The notes beneath the pieces are model-generated. The model worked only from the letters and a program-made list of their open reading frames with translations. It searched no databases and was not told where the DNA came from. The translations under genes were made by a program, and so were the position numbers. This document shows positions 26,044 to 34,486 of a stretch of DNA of 64,000 nucleotides, piece by piece; position 1 is the stretch's first letter, and every line of letters starts with the position of its first letter. Source of the stretch: Chryseobacterium sp. G0201 (GTDB taxonomy: Bacteria; Bacteroidota; Bacteroidia; Flavobacteriales; Weeksellaceae); the NCBI RefSeq assembly GCF_003815655.1, contig NZ_CP033917.1, positions 124,001 to 188,000 on the forward strand, in the 5' to 3' direction.

Positions 26044-28326
26044 ATGAACTATTCCGCGGAACTCAAAAAATTCGTTACCAGCCAATATGTATATTCTGCT
26101 ATCAGGATTACACTGGCTACCGTTCTGCCATGTTTGGTTCTCGCCCACTTCGGAATTCTGAAAGAATATTTCCTCTTCCCTCTCGGAACCAGCTTTGTAG
26201 CACTTTGTGATCAACCAGGACCATTTATAAGAAGAAGAAATGCATTGACCTTTGCTATTTTCTGCTTCGTTTTTGTTGCGCTTATTGCAAGTTTAGTAAT
26301 GCATGTTAAAATTCTGGTCTTTCTCGAACTTATTGTTTTCGGGATGTTTTTCTCGTTAATTGGGGTGTACGGACAAAGATTAGCTGCCGTTGGATCATTA
26401 TCATTGGTCGTCATGGCGATCTTTATTGATGGCCATCTTACAGGAGCCAATATTTTTAAAAGTTTACTAATTTTCGCTTCGGGTTGTACATGGTTTTTAT
26501 TAATATTCCTTATTGTTACAACGATTCAGCCATATAAACTGGCCAGTCAGATGATTGGTGAAAACTATCTGCAGTTAGCTGAATTTTTAAAAATTAAAGC
26601 CAACTATTATCAAAAAAATCCGGATTTCGATAAACTGACAACCCAAGTTATTGCCAAACAGATCGGAATTAAAAACCTTCAGGAAGAAACCCGAGAAACT
26701 GTTTTCAAGACTAGAACCATCGTTAATGAATCAACGACAACAAGCCGACTGCTGATGTTGATGTTCCTTAATTCCATGGACTTGCATGAAAAATTAATGA
26801 CTTCCGAAAGTGACTATCAAAAGCTTCAACAAAGTTTTGAAGACAGTACAATCTTAGTTCATATCCACGATTATCTCAATTTATTGGCGGATGAAATTAC
26901 CAATATCGGGATTTCTCTTCAAATCGGAACTCGTGCAAAACCGATGACCAATTTAGATTTAGCACATAAAAATCTAAATGCTCATTATTTCGAACTTAGA
27001 AATAAACAGCTGTCTCCCGATAATCTGGAAAATTTCATGATTTTACGCCAGATATTAATGCGTATTAATGAGATCACCAAAGAGATTAACGAGATCTACA
27101 AAGTATTTTCACAAAACGTAAAGCTGGCAAAAAGTCTTTCCACAGGATTGGACTTAAAGAAATTCATGCCTAATGAAGAGAAACTTAATTTTAAAGTTTT
27201 AAGAAACAACATTTCTTTATCTTCATCACATTTCAGGCATGCATTGAGAATTACCATTGCTTTATTAATAGGATATCTTTTTTCCATGTTCCAGTTCTTT
27301 GCAATTGGCCATGCCTATTGGATCTTAATTACGATAGTTGCCATTTTAAAGCCAGCCTACTCCATCACAAAACAGCGAAACTTACTTCGTCTGTACGGAA
27401 CCATTGCCGGAGCTTCAGTTGCATACGCTATTTTGCATTTCGTACACATTAATGCCATTTTATTTAGCATCTTGCTTTTAAGTATGATCATGTGTTTCAG
27501 TTTTCTGAAAGGACGGTATTTTTGGGCAGTTTCATTTATGACGATATATGTTTTCCTGAGTTTTAATTTTTTAAGTCCGGGAAAAGTAGATGTTATTTTT
27601 AAAGACAGAATTGTAGATACCATCGTTGCAGGAATTATTGCTTTCATAGTTTCCTATATTGTTTTACCTGTTTGGGAACATACACAGAATTTAGATTTAA
27701 TGAAAAAATCTGCGGAAAGCAATCTTATTTATTTTCAAAGTGTTATTTCTAAATTTTTAGAAGGAGATTTTGATCTTGAAGATTATAAAGTAAAACGTAA
27801 AAACGCCATCATCTCATTAGCCAACCTTTCCGACAATTTTCAGAGGATGATCTCTGAACCGAAAAATCAGCAGAAAAAACTGGAGGTTGTCCATCAGTTT
27901 GTGGCGACTTCGCATCTTATCACGGCTTATACCGCTTCCCTTTCTCAATATTCAAAAAATAATGAAAAATATCCTGAAATTGATGCTGAAAGCTGGAGCA
28001 GAAAAATAGAAGCCGAAATGCAGAAAGTCTCTGCCTTATTGAATGGCGATGAGATCAACGAAACCCTGAAAATGGAAAGCCGCATCGAGCCGGAAGATTC
28101 TTCCATCGATGATCTGATGCTGAAAAGGAGAACTGAAATTGAAGAAAACGAGATCGTAGACAGAAGAGATCCCGATAAAATCTCTCATTTAACGGAATTA
28201 AAAAATATTCATGATGTTTTGGAATTGATCTTTGATGTTGCCAAAGAACAAAGAAAGGTGATCGAAAAATACAAAAGTGAATCCGAGACTACAGAAACCG
28301 TTAAGGTTATTCCTCAACAATCGTAA
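26044..28326 (+). CDS. FUSC (YccS/YhfK-like) inner-membrane protein
   Basis: A 760-aa protein with two blocks of about five to six membrane helices each (about 15-165 and 395-545). A cytoplasmic helical domain lies between them and a charged C-terminal tail follows. The second block holds the FUSC signature HALRITIALLIGYLF then AYWILITIVAILKPAYS and QRNLLRLYGTIAGA. Family members resemble fusaric-acid and aromatic-acid efflux proteins (AaeB), but YccS itself has no proven substrate. It ends 20 bp inside the convergent phosphopantetheinyl transferase gene. Confidence 0.88.
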   Translation: MNYSAELKKFVTSQYVYSAIRITLATVLPCLVLAHFGILKEYFLFPLGTSFVALCDQPGPFIRRRNALTFAIFCFVFVALIASLVMHVKILVFLELIVFGMFFSLIGVYGQRLAAVGSLSLVVMAIFIDGHLTGANIFKSLLIFASGCTWFLLIFLIVTTIQPYKLASQMIGENYLQLAEFLKIKANYYQKNPDFDKLTTQVIAKQIGIKNLQEETRETVFKTRTIVNESTTTSRLLMLMFLNSMDLHEKLMTSESDYQKLQQSFEDSTILVHIHDYLNLLADEITNIGISLQIGTRAKPMTNLDLAHKNLNAHYFELRNKQLSPDNLENFMILRQILMRINEITKEINEIYKVFSQNVKLAKSLSTGLDLKKFMPNEEKLNFKVLRNNISLSSSHFRHALRITIALLIGYLFSMFQFFAIGHAYWILITIVAILKPAYSITKQRNLLRLYGTIAGASVAYAILHFVHINAILFSILLLSMIMCFSFLKGRYFWAVSFMTIYVFLSFNFLSPGKVDVIFKDRIVDTIVAGIIAFIVSYIVLPVWEHTQNLDLMKKSAESNLIYFQSVISKFLEGDFDLEDYKVKRKNAIISLANLSDNFQRMISEPKNQQKKLEVVHQFVATSHLITAYTASLSQYSKNNEKYPEIDAESWSRKIEAEMQKVSALLNGDEINETLKMESRIEPEDSSIDDLMLKRRTEIEENEIVDRRDPDKISHLTELKNIHDVLELIFDVAKEQRKVIEKYKSESETTETVKVIPQQS

Positions 28327-28921
28327 AACAATAATCGTCGAAGAATTTCACGCGGGCTTTAAATTCATCAGAAAACTGATCATCATACACTCTGCAGCTT
28401 ATGTCATGAAGATATTTTAATTCAAAAGGTTTTACCTCATAATTCTTCTTCAAAGACCAATATTTAGAATGGTGAATTTTGTACATACTTTCCTTCACGC
28501 TCCAAATAATTGTATAAAAAGTAGCTTCATTATCAAAAGGAATGAAACCTCGCTCGTTCTCGTACGTGAATTTGTCGATTACCCTTAAAATTTTAGAGTT
28601 GAATTTTTCAATATCAATTCCAATCTTATTTTTAGAAATGGCGATTGCGGCAAAAGGAAAAGAATGGGTGATAGAAATCTCTGCATCTTTAGGTGAAAGA
28701 AAAGGTTCTCTTTCCTTATATAATATCTTGGAGTTTGGTTTTAAGCCTTTGAACATTTTTCTCACCATCAATACTTCCAACAATTTTTTGGGATGATAAT
28801 CTTTTACTTTTTCGGCATTTTCCGATTCTAAAAGTTCATCAATATTTAAATCTTCGGTTTCATCGTATTTCCATACGAGAATTGTGGCAGTATCATCAGA
28901 AAAATCGCGGTAAAGAGGCAT
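28307..28921 (-). CDS. 4'-phosphopantetheinyl transferase superfamily protein
   Basis: A 204-aa Sfp-like enzyme that transfers phosphopantetheine from CoA to a carrier-protein serine. The magnesium and CoA motifs are GIDIE (101-105) and WSVKESMYK (140-148). SITHS (83-87) is the conserved upstream histidine region. It is likely used for fatty-acid or secondary-metabolite carrier proteins; none are encoded nearby. An inverted repeat CTAAAT-TT-ATTTAG lies just before the ATG (about 28925-28938). Confidence 0.9.
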   Translation of the reverse strand: MPLYRDFSDDTATILVWKYDETEDLNIDELLESENAEKVKDYHPKKLLEVLMVRKMFKGLKPNSKILYKEREPFLSPKDAEISITHSFPFAAIAISKNKIGIDIEKFNSKILRVIDKFTYENERGFIPFDNEATFYTIIWSVKESMYKIHHSKYWSLKKNYEVKPFELKYLHDISCRVYDDQFSDEFKARVKFFDDYCFTIVEE

Positions 28922-29236
28922 TGCTAAATTTATTTAGTAAAATTAGTGAAAAAAATTGGGCTGGAAGCTAGGAGTTTGAAGAGGAAAGTTTTTACTACTA
29001 ATCGGTAAACATATAGTTTGTCATGCTGGAGGCATCTTTACGTTGTACGTTTATGCATTGCTTAGAAGCTTTCAGCATAACAAACTGATCTTAAAATTTA
29101 GAATGAAATAAAATTGAAACAAAAAATTCACTCAAATCCTCAGATTCAAGTGAATTAAATATTATATAAAAGCTAAAAAATAGAGCAGTTAGTAGTAAAA
29201 ACCTCCCACTTCCATCCTCCAACTTCCCTCTTAAAA
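28922..29236. other. 315-bp intergenic region with a hairpin repeat
   Basis: No gene. An imperfect inverted repeat at 29018-29087 (TAGTTTGTCATGCTGG with TTCAGCATAACAAACTGA) belongs to the same style as the hairpins at 44078 and 58090. Short TGGAAG/CTTCCA-type words flank it. Confidence 0.55.
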
Positions 29237-29767
29237 CTATTTTGATTGGTGATTCACATCATTTCTGTGCTCCATAATTTCTAAATTTTCATCTACAAAA
29301 TAAGCACTCCCAAATCCGTTCACATAAGAACCTTTTACCGGATGTAAAGCGATAAGGATGAAATCTTTCATCTCAGCAATAACGTCAACTACTTTTCCGT
29401 GAGTTTCTTTTAGTTGACAAACAACAGAATTCCAAGTATCAGAATCTCTTTCAATTTGAGAAGTTGTAGCCTCAATTGTTAAACGCTCACGAGCATAGAT
29501 CTGTTTTGTAGCAGATTCGTCTTCAATGAACATTACAGAAGTTTTTCTTTCTTCCGAAAGATTCTTCGTATGTTTTGCCATGAAAGAAACCAAAATATAA
29601 AACGTATTGTCTTGCTGTACAAATGGTGCATAGCTTGAATTAGGCGTTCCTTCTGCATCAACAGTAGCTAAAATTACACTTTTTGTATTTGCAATCAGTT
29701 CTTTTACTTTTGGAGTAAGAGGTTTTGCTTGTTTTTGAGCTTCGTCCTGTGTATTTGTATGATTCAT
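29237..29767 (-). CDS. HugZ-like pyridoxamine 5'-phosphate oxidase-fold protein
   Basis: A 176-aa protein with a split-barrel FMN-binding fold: SVILATVDAEGTPNSSYAPFV at 30-50 and an SFMAKHTKNL segment. The C-terminal SYVNGFGSAYFVDE matches the HugZ heme-degrading group, which has a conserved GFG motif and a His at the end (here MEHRNDVNH). It may release iron from heme. A perfect palindrome in its promoter spacer (29798-29814) suggests metal- or iron-dependent repression. Confidence 0.8.
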   Translation of the reverse strand: MNHTNTQDEAQKQAKPLTPKVKELIANTKSVILATVDAEGTPNSSYAPFVQQDNTFYILVSFMAKHTKNLSEERKTSVMFIEDESATKQIYARERLTIEATTSQIERDSDTWNSVVCQLKETHGKVVDVIAEMKDFILIALHPVKGSYVNGFGSAYFVDENLEIMEHRNDVNHQSK

Positions 29768-29787
29768 AGTATAAAAATTTATCTCTG

Positions 29788-29814
29788 CAAAAATAGTTTA
29801 TTTAGACTAAATAA
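29788..29814 (-). promoter_or_regulatory. Promoter and 17-bp palindromic operator of the HugZ-like gene
   Basis: Minus-strand -7 TATTTTTG (29788-29795), then directly upstream the perfect palindrome TTATTTAG-A-CTAAATAA (29798-29814), placed in the -33/-7 spacer. This is a strong candidate repressor site. TTTAG..CTAAA resembles metalloregulator boxes, but the regulator is not identified. Confidence 0.6.
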
Positions 29815-29860
29815 ATTTAATTTATGTAAAATTTCATATCAATCAACTGAATCTGCTGTT

Positions 29861-29890
29861 TTTGTATCTTAATTATTAATTGTAATTTTG
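29861..29890 (+). promoter_or_regulatory. Promoter of ahcY
   Basis: TTTG (29861-29864), 18-bp spacer, TAATTTTG then C (29883-29890), 40 nt before the ATG. It matches both Bacteroidota consensus boxes. Confidence 0.7.
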
Positions 29891-29929
29891 CATCTTATTA
29901 TAATTCGAATTAAAAATTATTCATAACAT

Positions 29930-31243
29930 ATGAGTACAACAACACAATACGTTCCTTACAAAGTTAAGGACATTTCCCTAGCAGAATGGGGAAGAAAAGA
30001 AATTACCCTTGCAGAGGCAGAAATGCCAGGTTTGATGTCTATCCGTGAAGAGTACGGACCATCTCAACCCCTTAAAGGAGCAAGAATCGCAGGATGTCTT
30101 CACATGACGATCCAGACAGCTGTTCTTATCGAAACTTTGGTAGCTTTAGGAGCTGAAGTTACTTGGTCTTCTTGTAATATTTTCTCTACACAAGATCACG
30201 CTGCTGCTGCAATTGCTGCTGCAGGAATCCCTGTTTACGCTTGGAAAGGTCTTAACGAGGAAGAATTTGACTGGTGTATCGAGCAGACTTTATTCTTTGG
30301 TGAAGACAGAAAACCATTGAACATGATTCTTGATGATGGTGGAGATTTAACAAACATGGTTTTTGATAAATACCCAGAATTCACAAAAGATATCAAAGGA
30401 CTTTCTGAAGAAACTACTACAGGAGTACACAGATTGTACGAAAGAATGAAAAACGGAACTTTAGTAATGCCTGCAATCAACGTAAACGATTCAGTTACTA
30501 AATCTAAATTCGACAACAAATACGGATGTAAAGAATCTGCAGTAGATGCTGTAAGAAGAGCTACAGACCTTATGTTGGCTGGAAAAAGAGTGGTAGTTTG
30601 CGGATACGGAGACGTAGGTAAAGGTACTGCTGCATCTTTCAGAGGAGCTGGTTCTATCGTTACTGTTACTGAAATTGACCCAATTTGTGCTTTACAAGCT
30701 GCAATGGACGGTTTCGAAGTTAAAAGATTGGATACTGTGGTTGATAACGCAGATATCATCATCACAACTACTGGTAACTTCAACATCGTAAGAGGTGAGC
30801 ATTTCCTTAAAATGAAAGATAAAGCTGTTGTTTGTAACATCGGTCACTTCGATAACGAAATCGATATGGCTTGGTTAAACGAAAACTATGGTTCTACAAA
30901 ATCTGAAGTTAAGCCACAAGTAGACATCTATACAATTGAAGGTAAGGAAGTTATCATCCTTGCAGAAGGAAGATTGGTAAACTTAGGTTGTGCAACAGGA
31001 CACCCAAGTTTCGTAATGTCTAACTCTTTCTCTAACCAAACTTTGGCTCAGATCGAATTATGGACAAACTCTGCTGCTTATGGAAACGAAGTTTACATGC
31101 TTCCTAAGCACTTAGATGAAAAAGTAGCTGCTCTTCACCTTAAGAAATTAAGCGTTGAGTTGGAAGTACTTTCTACTGAACAAGCTGAATACATCGGTGT
31201 TGACGTAAAAGGACCATTCAAACCTGAGTATTACAGATACTAA
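29930..31243 (+). CDS. ahcY: Adenosylhomocysteinase
   Basis: A 437-aa NAD-dependent enzyme that cleaves S-adenosylhomocysteine to adenosine and homocysteine, closing the methylation cycle. Highly conserved blocks include [49 protein letters not shown], the Rossmann motif [17 protein letters not shown] and the C-terminal [11 protein letters not shown] with the active-site Lys-Tyr end. It has its own promoter and terminator. Codon use is biased to favoured codons, which suits a highly expressed gene. Confidence 0.98.
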   Translation: MSTTTQYVPYKVKDISLAEWGRKEITLAEAEMPGLMSIREEYGPSQPLKGARIAGCLHMTIQTAVLIETLVALGAEVTWSSCNIFSTQDHAAAAIAAAGIPVYAWKGLNEEEFDWCIEQTLFFGEDRKPLNMILDDGGDLTNMVFDKYPEFTKDIKGLSEETTTGVHRLYERMKNGTLVMPAINVNDSVTKSKFDNKYGCKESAVDAVRRATDLMLAGKRVVVCGYGDVGKGTAASFRGAGSIVTVTEIDPICALQAAMDGFEVKRLDTVVDNADIIITTTGNFNIVRGEHFLKMKDKAVVCNIGHFDNEIDMAWLNENYGSTKSEVKPQVDIYTIEGKEVIILAEGRLVNLGCATGHPSFVMSNSFSNQTLAQIELWTNSAAYGNEVYMLPKHLDEKVAALHLKKLSVELEVLSTEQAEYIGVDVKGPFKPEYYRY

Positions 31244-31284
31244 GAAATGTTATCCTGCGCTTGCCGAAGGATCTCAAAATATAG

Positions 31285-31313
31285 AAACTCTCCAATTTTT
31301 GGAGAGTTTTTTT
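31285..31313 (+). terminator. Terminator of ahcY
   Basis: A 10-bp stem AAACTCTCCA / TGGAGAGTTT and a run of seven or more T. Confidence 0.9.
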
Positions 31314-31381
31314 GTTGTCATATATTTTAATTAAAAAAATTGACAAGCAAAGCAAATTGACCAGTCACCATTCACTTTTTT

Positions 31382-31493
31382 AGGAGCTTAATCCGGCTAT
31401 TCGCTCATACTCCTCGCGCCTACGCACTCCAACACCTAAACCCTAAAACTCTCCCAGTCCTTGCTGTGGGGTAACCGCTGCTATCCGGGCTAG
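31382..31493. repeat. Intergenic repeat element related to 25735-25848
   Basis: The left flank AGGAGCTTAATCCGGCTATTC and right flank GCTGCTATCCGGGCTAG correspond to the flanks of the element after porV. The GC-rich interior differs and has no long perfect hairpin. It fills most of the 411-bp gap between ahcY and the YiaA-like gene. Confidence 0.5.
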
Positions 31494-31654
31494 AATTTTA
31501 GGAATGGTGACTTCGGGAACCTCAGCCACAGGGAATTTTTGTCATTCTTTTCAACGTTTTTATGCAAAAAAAAAGACTTATTTATTACCGTATTTTCCCG
31601 ATGTCAGGTTATATAAAAAATCGATATATTTGGCGTTTAACAAAAACAGTAAGT

Positions 31655-32047
31655 ATGAAAAAACAAAATGTATCAAATGCATTTATAGCAGCATCTTGGG
31701 TTGCATTGGGAGCAGGAATGATCGGATTTATCGTAGGTCTTGTAAGAGCAGAAATGCTACTGAACGAAAAAGGATATTATTTCACCGTCCTACTCTACGG
31801 TTTATTTGCGGTTGTTTCTTTGCAGAAAGCAGTTCGTGACAGATTAGAGAACATCAAAGTGACAGATATTTATTACGGTATCTGTTGGTTTGCAACCTTA
31901 TCTTCTATCATTTTATTAGCCATCGGATTATGGAATGCCACCATCCTTCCTAGTGAAAAAGGTTTTTATGGTTTTGCATTTTTACTGGCACTTTTCGGAG
32001 CCATCGCGGTTCAGAAAAATACTCGAGACAATATGCTTCAGGAATAA
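31655..32047 (+). CDS. YiaA/YiaB-family inner-membrane protein
   Basis: About 130 aa from the ATG at 31655 (MKKQNVSNAFIAASW); the upstream in-frame extension is rejected because it is poorly coding. It has two copies of the YiaA/B two-helix unit: AASWVALGAGMIGFIVGLVRA and a second helix ending LQKAVRD, then CWFATLSSIILLAIGLWNA and a second ending VQKNTRD. Function is unknown in the family. It ends at a strong terminator shared with purE. Confidence 0.85.
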   Translation: MKKQNVSNAFIAASWVALGAGMIGFIVGLVRAEMLLNEKGYYFTVLLYGLFAVVSLQKAVRDRLENIKVTDIYYGICWFATLSSIILLAIGLWNATILPSEKGFYGFAFLLALFGAIAVQKNTRDNMLQE

Positions 32048-32048
32048 T

Positions 32049-32093
32049 AAAAAAAATCCGTCTCACAACCAAAAAGTGAGACGGATTTTTTTT
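32049..32093. terminator. Bidirectional terminator between the YiaA-like gene and purE
   Basis: An 18-bp perfect stem (32049-32066 with 32076-32093), with A-run and T-run on either side. It works for both convergent genes. Confidence 0.9.
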
Positions 32094-32167
32094 GTGAATT
32101 GTAAATGGTCAATTAGCTTTGCGGTCAATTTTAAATTGTAATGTAAATTCACCAATCACCATTCACC

Positions 32168-32671
32168 TTATTTATCATACTGATTCGGATGTTGAGCTTT
32201 GATGTCGTCAACAGTTCCCAATACTTTATCTTTTAAAGCTTCCTGATATTTCTGAAGTTTTTCAGCCACTTCAGCATTACCCGTTCCAATAATTTTTGCG
32301 GCTAAAATTCCGGCATTTAAAGCGCCATTCAAAGCTACGGTTGCCACAGGAATTCCGCCCGGCATTTGAAGGATAGACAATATAGAATCCCAACCGTCAA
32401 TAGAATTACTAGACAAGATCGGAACTCCAATTACAGGTAAGGTCGTACAACTTGCCACCATTCCCGGAAGGTGTGCGGCACCTCCAGCTCCGGCAACAAT
32501 TACTTTCAAACCTCTTTCCTGAGCTGTTTTAGCGTAATCAAACATTCTCTCCGGCGTTCTGTGAGCCGAAACTACCGTCAATTCATAAGGAATGTCCAAT
32601 GTTTTTAAAAAATTCGCAGCCTGTTCCATGATCGGCAAGTCGCTCTGACTTCCCATAATAATTCCTACCAT
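32168..32671 (-). CDS. purE: N5-carboxyaminoimidazole ribonucleotide mutase
   Basis: A 167-aa enzyme of purine synthesis that turns N5-CAIR into CAIR. The start is at the ATG at 32669-32671 (MVGIIMGSQSDLPIM); GSQSD at 7-11 is the substrate loop, followed by SAHRTPERM and GAGGAAHLPGM. A longer frame upstream is AT-rich non-coding DNA. A -7 box TATCTTTG lies at 32692-32699. Its partner purK is 5.2 kb away rather than adjacent. Confidence 0.95.
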   Translation of the reverse strand: MVGIIMGSQSDLPIMEQAANFLKTLDIPYELTVVSAHRTPERMFDYAKTAQERGLKVIVAGAGGAAHLPGMVASCTTLPVIGVPILSSNSIDGWDSILSILQMPGGIPVATVALNGALNAGILAAKIIGTGNAEVAEKLQKYQEALKDKVLGTVDDIKAQHPNQYDK

Positions 32672-32869
32672 CTTCAATTTTATTAGATCTTCAAAGATAA
32701 AGAATTTTAAAATTGTAAAATAGTGAATTGTTAATGATGAATAGTGAATTTTGCTTCGCAAGTGAATTGACAATCATTAAACTTCCAAGTCGAAAATTGA
32801 CAATGAAATGAATTCACTACTGACTATTCACTCCCTTCTGTTCCCATCCAAATTCATCAAACTGTACCC

Positions 32870-32899
32870 ATTGTGTTCATTTCAAAAAAGATATATTTG
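32870..32899 (+). promoter_or_regulatory. Promoter of the DMT transporter gene
   Basis: A TTG-type -33 (near 32870) and -7 TATATTTG (32892-32899). It lies inside the longest open frame, so translation must start downstream of it, which supports the TTG start at 32919. Confidence 0.55.
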
Positions 32900-32918
32900 T
32901 GAACCACTTTATTCTATT

Positions 32919-33824
32919 TTGAAAGATTACAAACTTATTTTTGCCGTCATTACCGTAGCTCTTGTTTGGGGTACCACTTTTTTGGCGATTCGCGTTGCGG
33001 TAGAAACTATTCCGGCATGGTTTGTAGCTGGGATCCGTCAGTTTTTAGCATCAGTTATTATGCTGATCGTTCTTCTTTCAAGAAAAGAATTTAAATGGAT
33101 CGGCTGGAAAAACTTAGGCTATCAAATCATTTTCTCTTCATTAATGTTGGTCGTTGCCAACGGAATGACCACCGTTGCGGAAGAAACTGTATCAAGCAGT
33201 CTGGCTTCTCTTATAAGTGCGTCCTCTCCTATTCTCGTTTTTCTGGGAAGTGTGGCGATTGGTTTACAGAAATTTAGCTTTAGAGCTTTAATTGGTGTTC
33301 TGATGTGTTTCAGCGGAATATTGTTCATTTTCTGGGACGGAATCCAAGATCTTGCTAATCCTGACTACAGAATGGGAATTATTTTCCTTTTCTGCGCTAT
33401 TGCAGGATGGGCTTCGGGAACCATTTTTACTAAAAAATTAAATATTCAGAGCGGGAATATTACCCTGAATCTATTTTATCAGTTTCTGTTTGCAGGAGTT
33501 ATTCAGATCATCTTTGCTTTTATTTTTTCCAACCATTATAATTTTGAAAACTGGACTTTAAAAAGTATTTCTGCAATGATATATCTTTCTGTTTTCGGTT
33601 CTGTGGCGGCATTTTTTGCCTTTCATTATGCTTTAACCAAAATATCACCGGTTCAGGTTTCAATATTGGCTTATATCAACACCATCATTGCCATATTTCT
33701 AGGCTGGCTGATCATGGATGAAAATATTACCATTAAATTTATCATGGCTGCTATTCTCATTATTCTTGGTGTTTTTATTATTAATTATAAACCGGAGATG
33801 TTTAGAAAACAAAAAGTTGCGTGA
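32919..33824 (+). CDS. EamA/DMT-family transporter
   Basis: About 302 aa from a TTG at 32919 (M/L-KDYKLIFAVITVALVWG). The open frame extends upstream to an ATG at 32808, but that part overlaps the promoter and reads as low-complexity intergenic DNA. It has ten predicted membrane helices in two EamA repeats, with the family motifs ALVWGTTFLAIRV in helix 1 and the mirrored AIAGWASGTIFTKKL in helix 6. It exports or imports a small metabolite; the substrate is unknown. Confidence 0.85.
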   Translation: MKDYKLIFAVITVALVWGTTFLAIRVAVETIPAWFVAGIRQFLASVIMLIVLLSRKEFKWIGWKNLGYQIIFSSLMLVVANGMTTVAEETVSSSLASLISASSPILVFLGSVAIGLQKFSFRALIGVLMCFSGILFIFWDGIQDLANPDYRMGIIFLFCAIAGWASGTIFTKKLNIQSGNITLNLFYQFLFAGVIQIIFAFIFSNHYNFENWTLKSISAMIYLSVFGSVAAFFAFHYALTKISPVQVSILAYINTIIAIFLGWLIMDENITIKFIMAAILIILGVFIINYKPEMFRKQKVA

Positions 33825-33913
33825 TTTTTATTAACTAAAATCTCCTGCTTTCAGGCGTTTTATTTCATTATTTCCGTTTTTTTACTTATATTGTTTAGAC
33901 CAATGTCTATCTT

Positions 33914-34480
33914 ATGCTAAAAAACACATTATTTATACTTCTGGCTATTCCTTTCTTTTTTATTAGCTGTAATGATAAAGAAAAGGAGAACAGTCTTATT
34001 TCCAGAGAACAGCAATTACTTCAAAAAGAAAAACTCTTTGCTCAAAAAGAATCCGAATATCAGGCATTATTGAAAATGAGAGACAGTATTTTTTCCAAAA
34101 AAGATTCTGTTACAATCGTTATGTGGCCTGCAGAAATTTCCGGAGACTGGACAGGAAAAGTAATTTGTACAGAATCCAACTGTAGTGATTATGTGGTGGG
34201 AGATCAACGCATAGATACCTGGGAATTTGACAGTGATTCTACCCAATTGGTTGGCAAAATCATTAACAATAATAATCTCGTAAGACTGTACGCCGGTAAA
34301 TTCGACCATAACGAGATCAAGCTTAATTTTAAAACAGATTCTACCGCCAAAAAGAAAGTAGAAATGAATGTTTTGCTGAATGATATTTCCGACAACAAAA
34401 TCAGAGGTACCAGAACAGTCACTGTAGATAATAACTGTCTTGCAAAATTCTCTGTAGAATTAGTACGCTCCACAAAATAA
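33914..34480 (+). CDS. Lipoprotein of unknown function
   Basis: A 188-aa protein with a lipoprotein signal ending FFISC (Cys19). A Gln/Lys/Glu-rich coiled-coil stretch follows (about 28-55), then a globular part with GDWTGKVICTESNCSDYVVGDQRIDTWEFD, which recalls small beta-rich domains that bind ligands or cap barrels. It lies six bases before the antiporter gene, so the two are probably co-expressed. I do not recognise the family. Confidence 0.7.
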   Translation: MLKNTLFILLAIPFFFISCNDKEKENSLISREQQLLQKEKLFAQKESEYQALLKMRDSIFSKKDSVTIVMWPAEISGDWTGKVICTESNCSDYVVGDQRIDTWEFDSDSTQLVGKIINNNNLVRLYAGKFDHNEIKLNFKTDSTAKKKVEMNVLLNDISDNKIRGTRTVTVDNNCLAKFSVELVRSTK

Positions 34481-34486
34481 ACATCT

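Noticed and set aside
28307..28921. Phosphopantetheinyl transferase as part of a siderophore or NRPS locus
   Set aside because: No carrier-protein, NRPS or PKS gene is found in the window, so it is more likely the general enzyme of the cell.
31504..31839. 111-codon frame overlapping the YiaA-like gene
   Set aside because: It runs in another frame through a real two-helix membrane gene and reads as Ser/Arg-rich nonsense.
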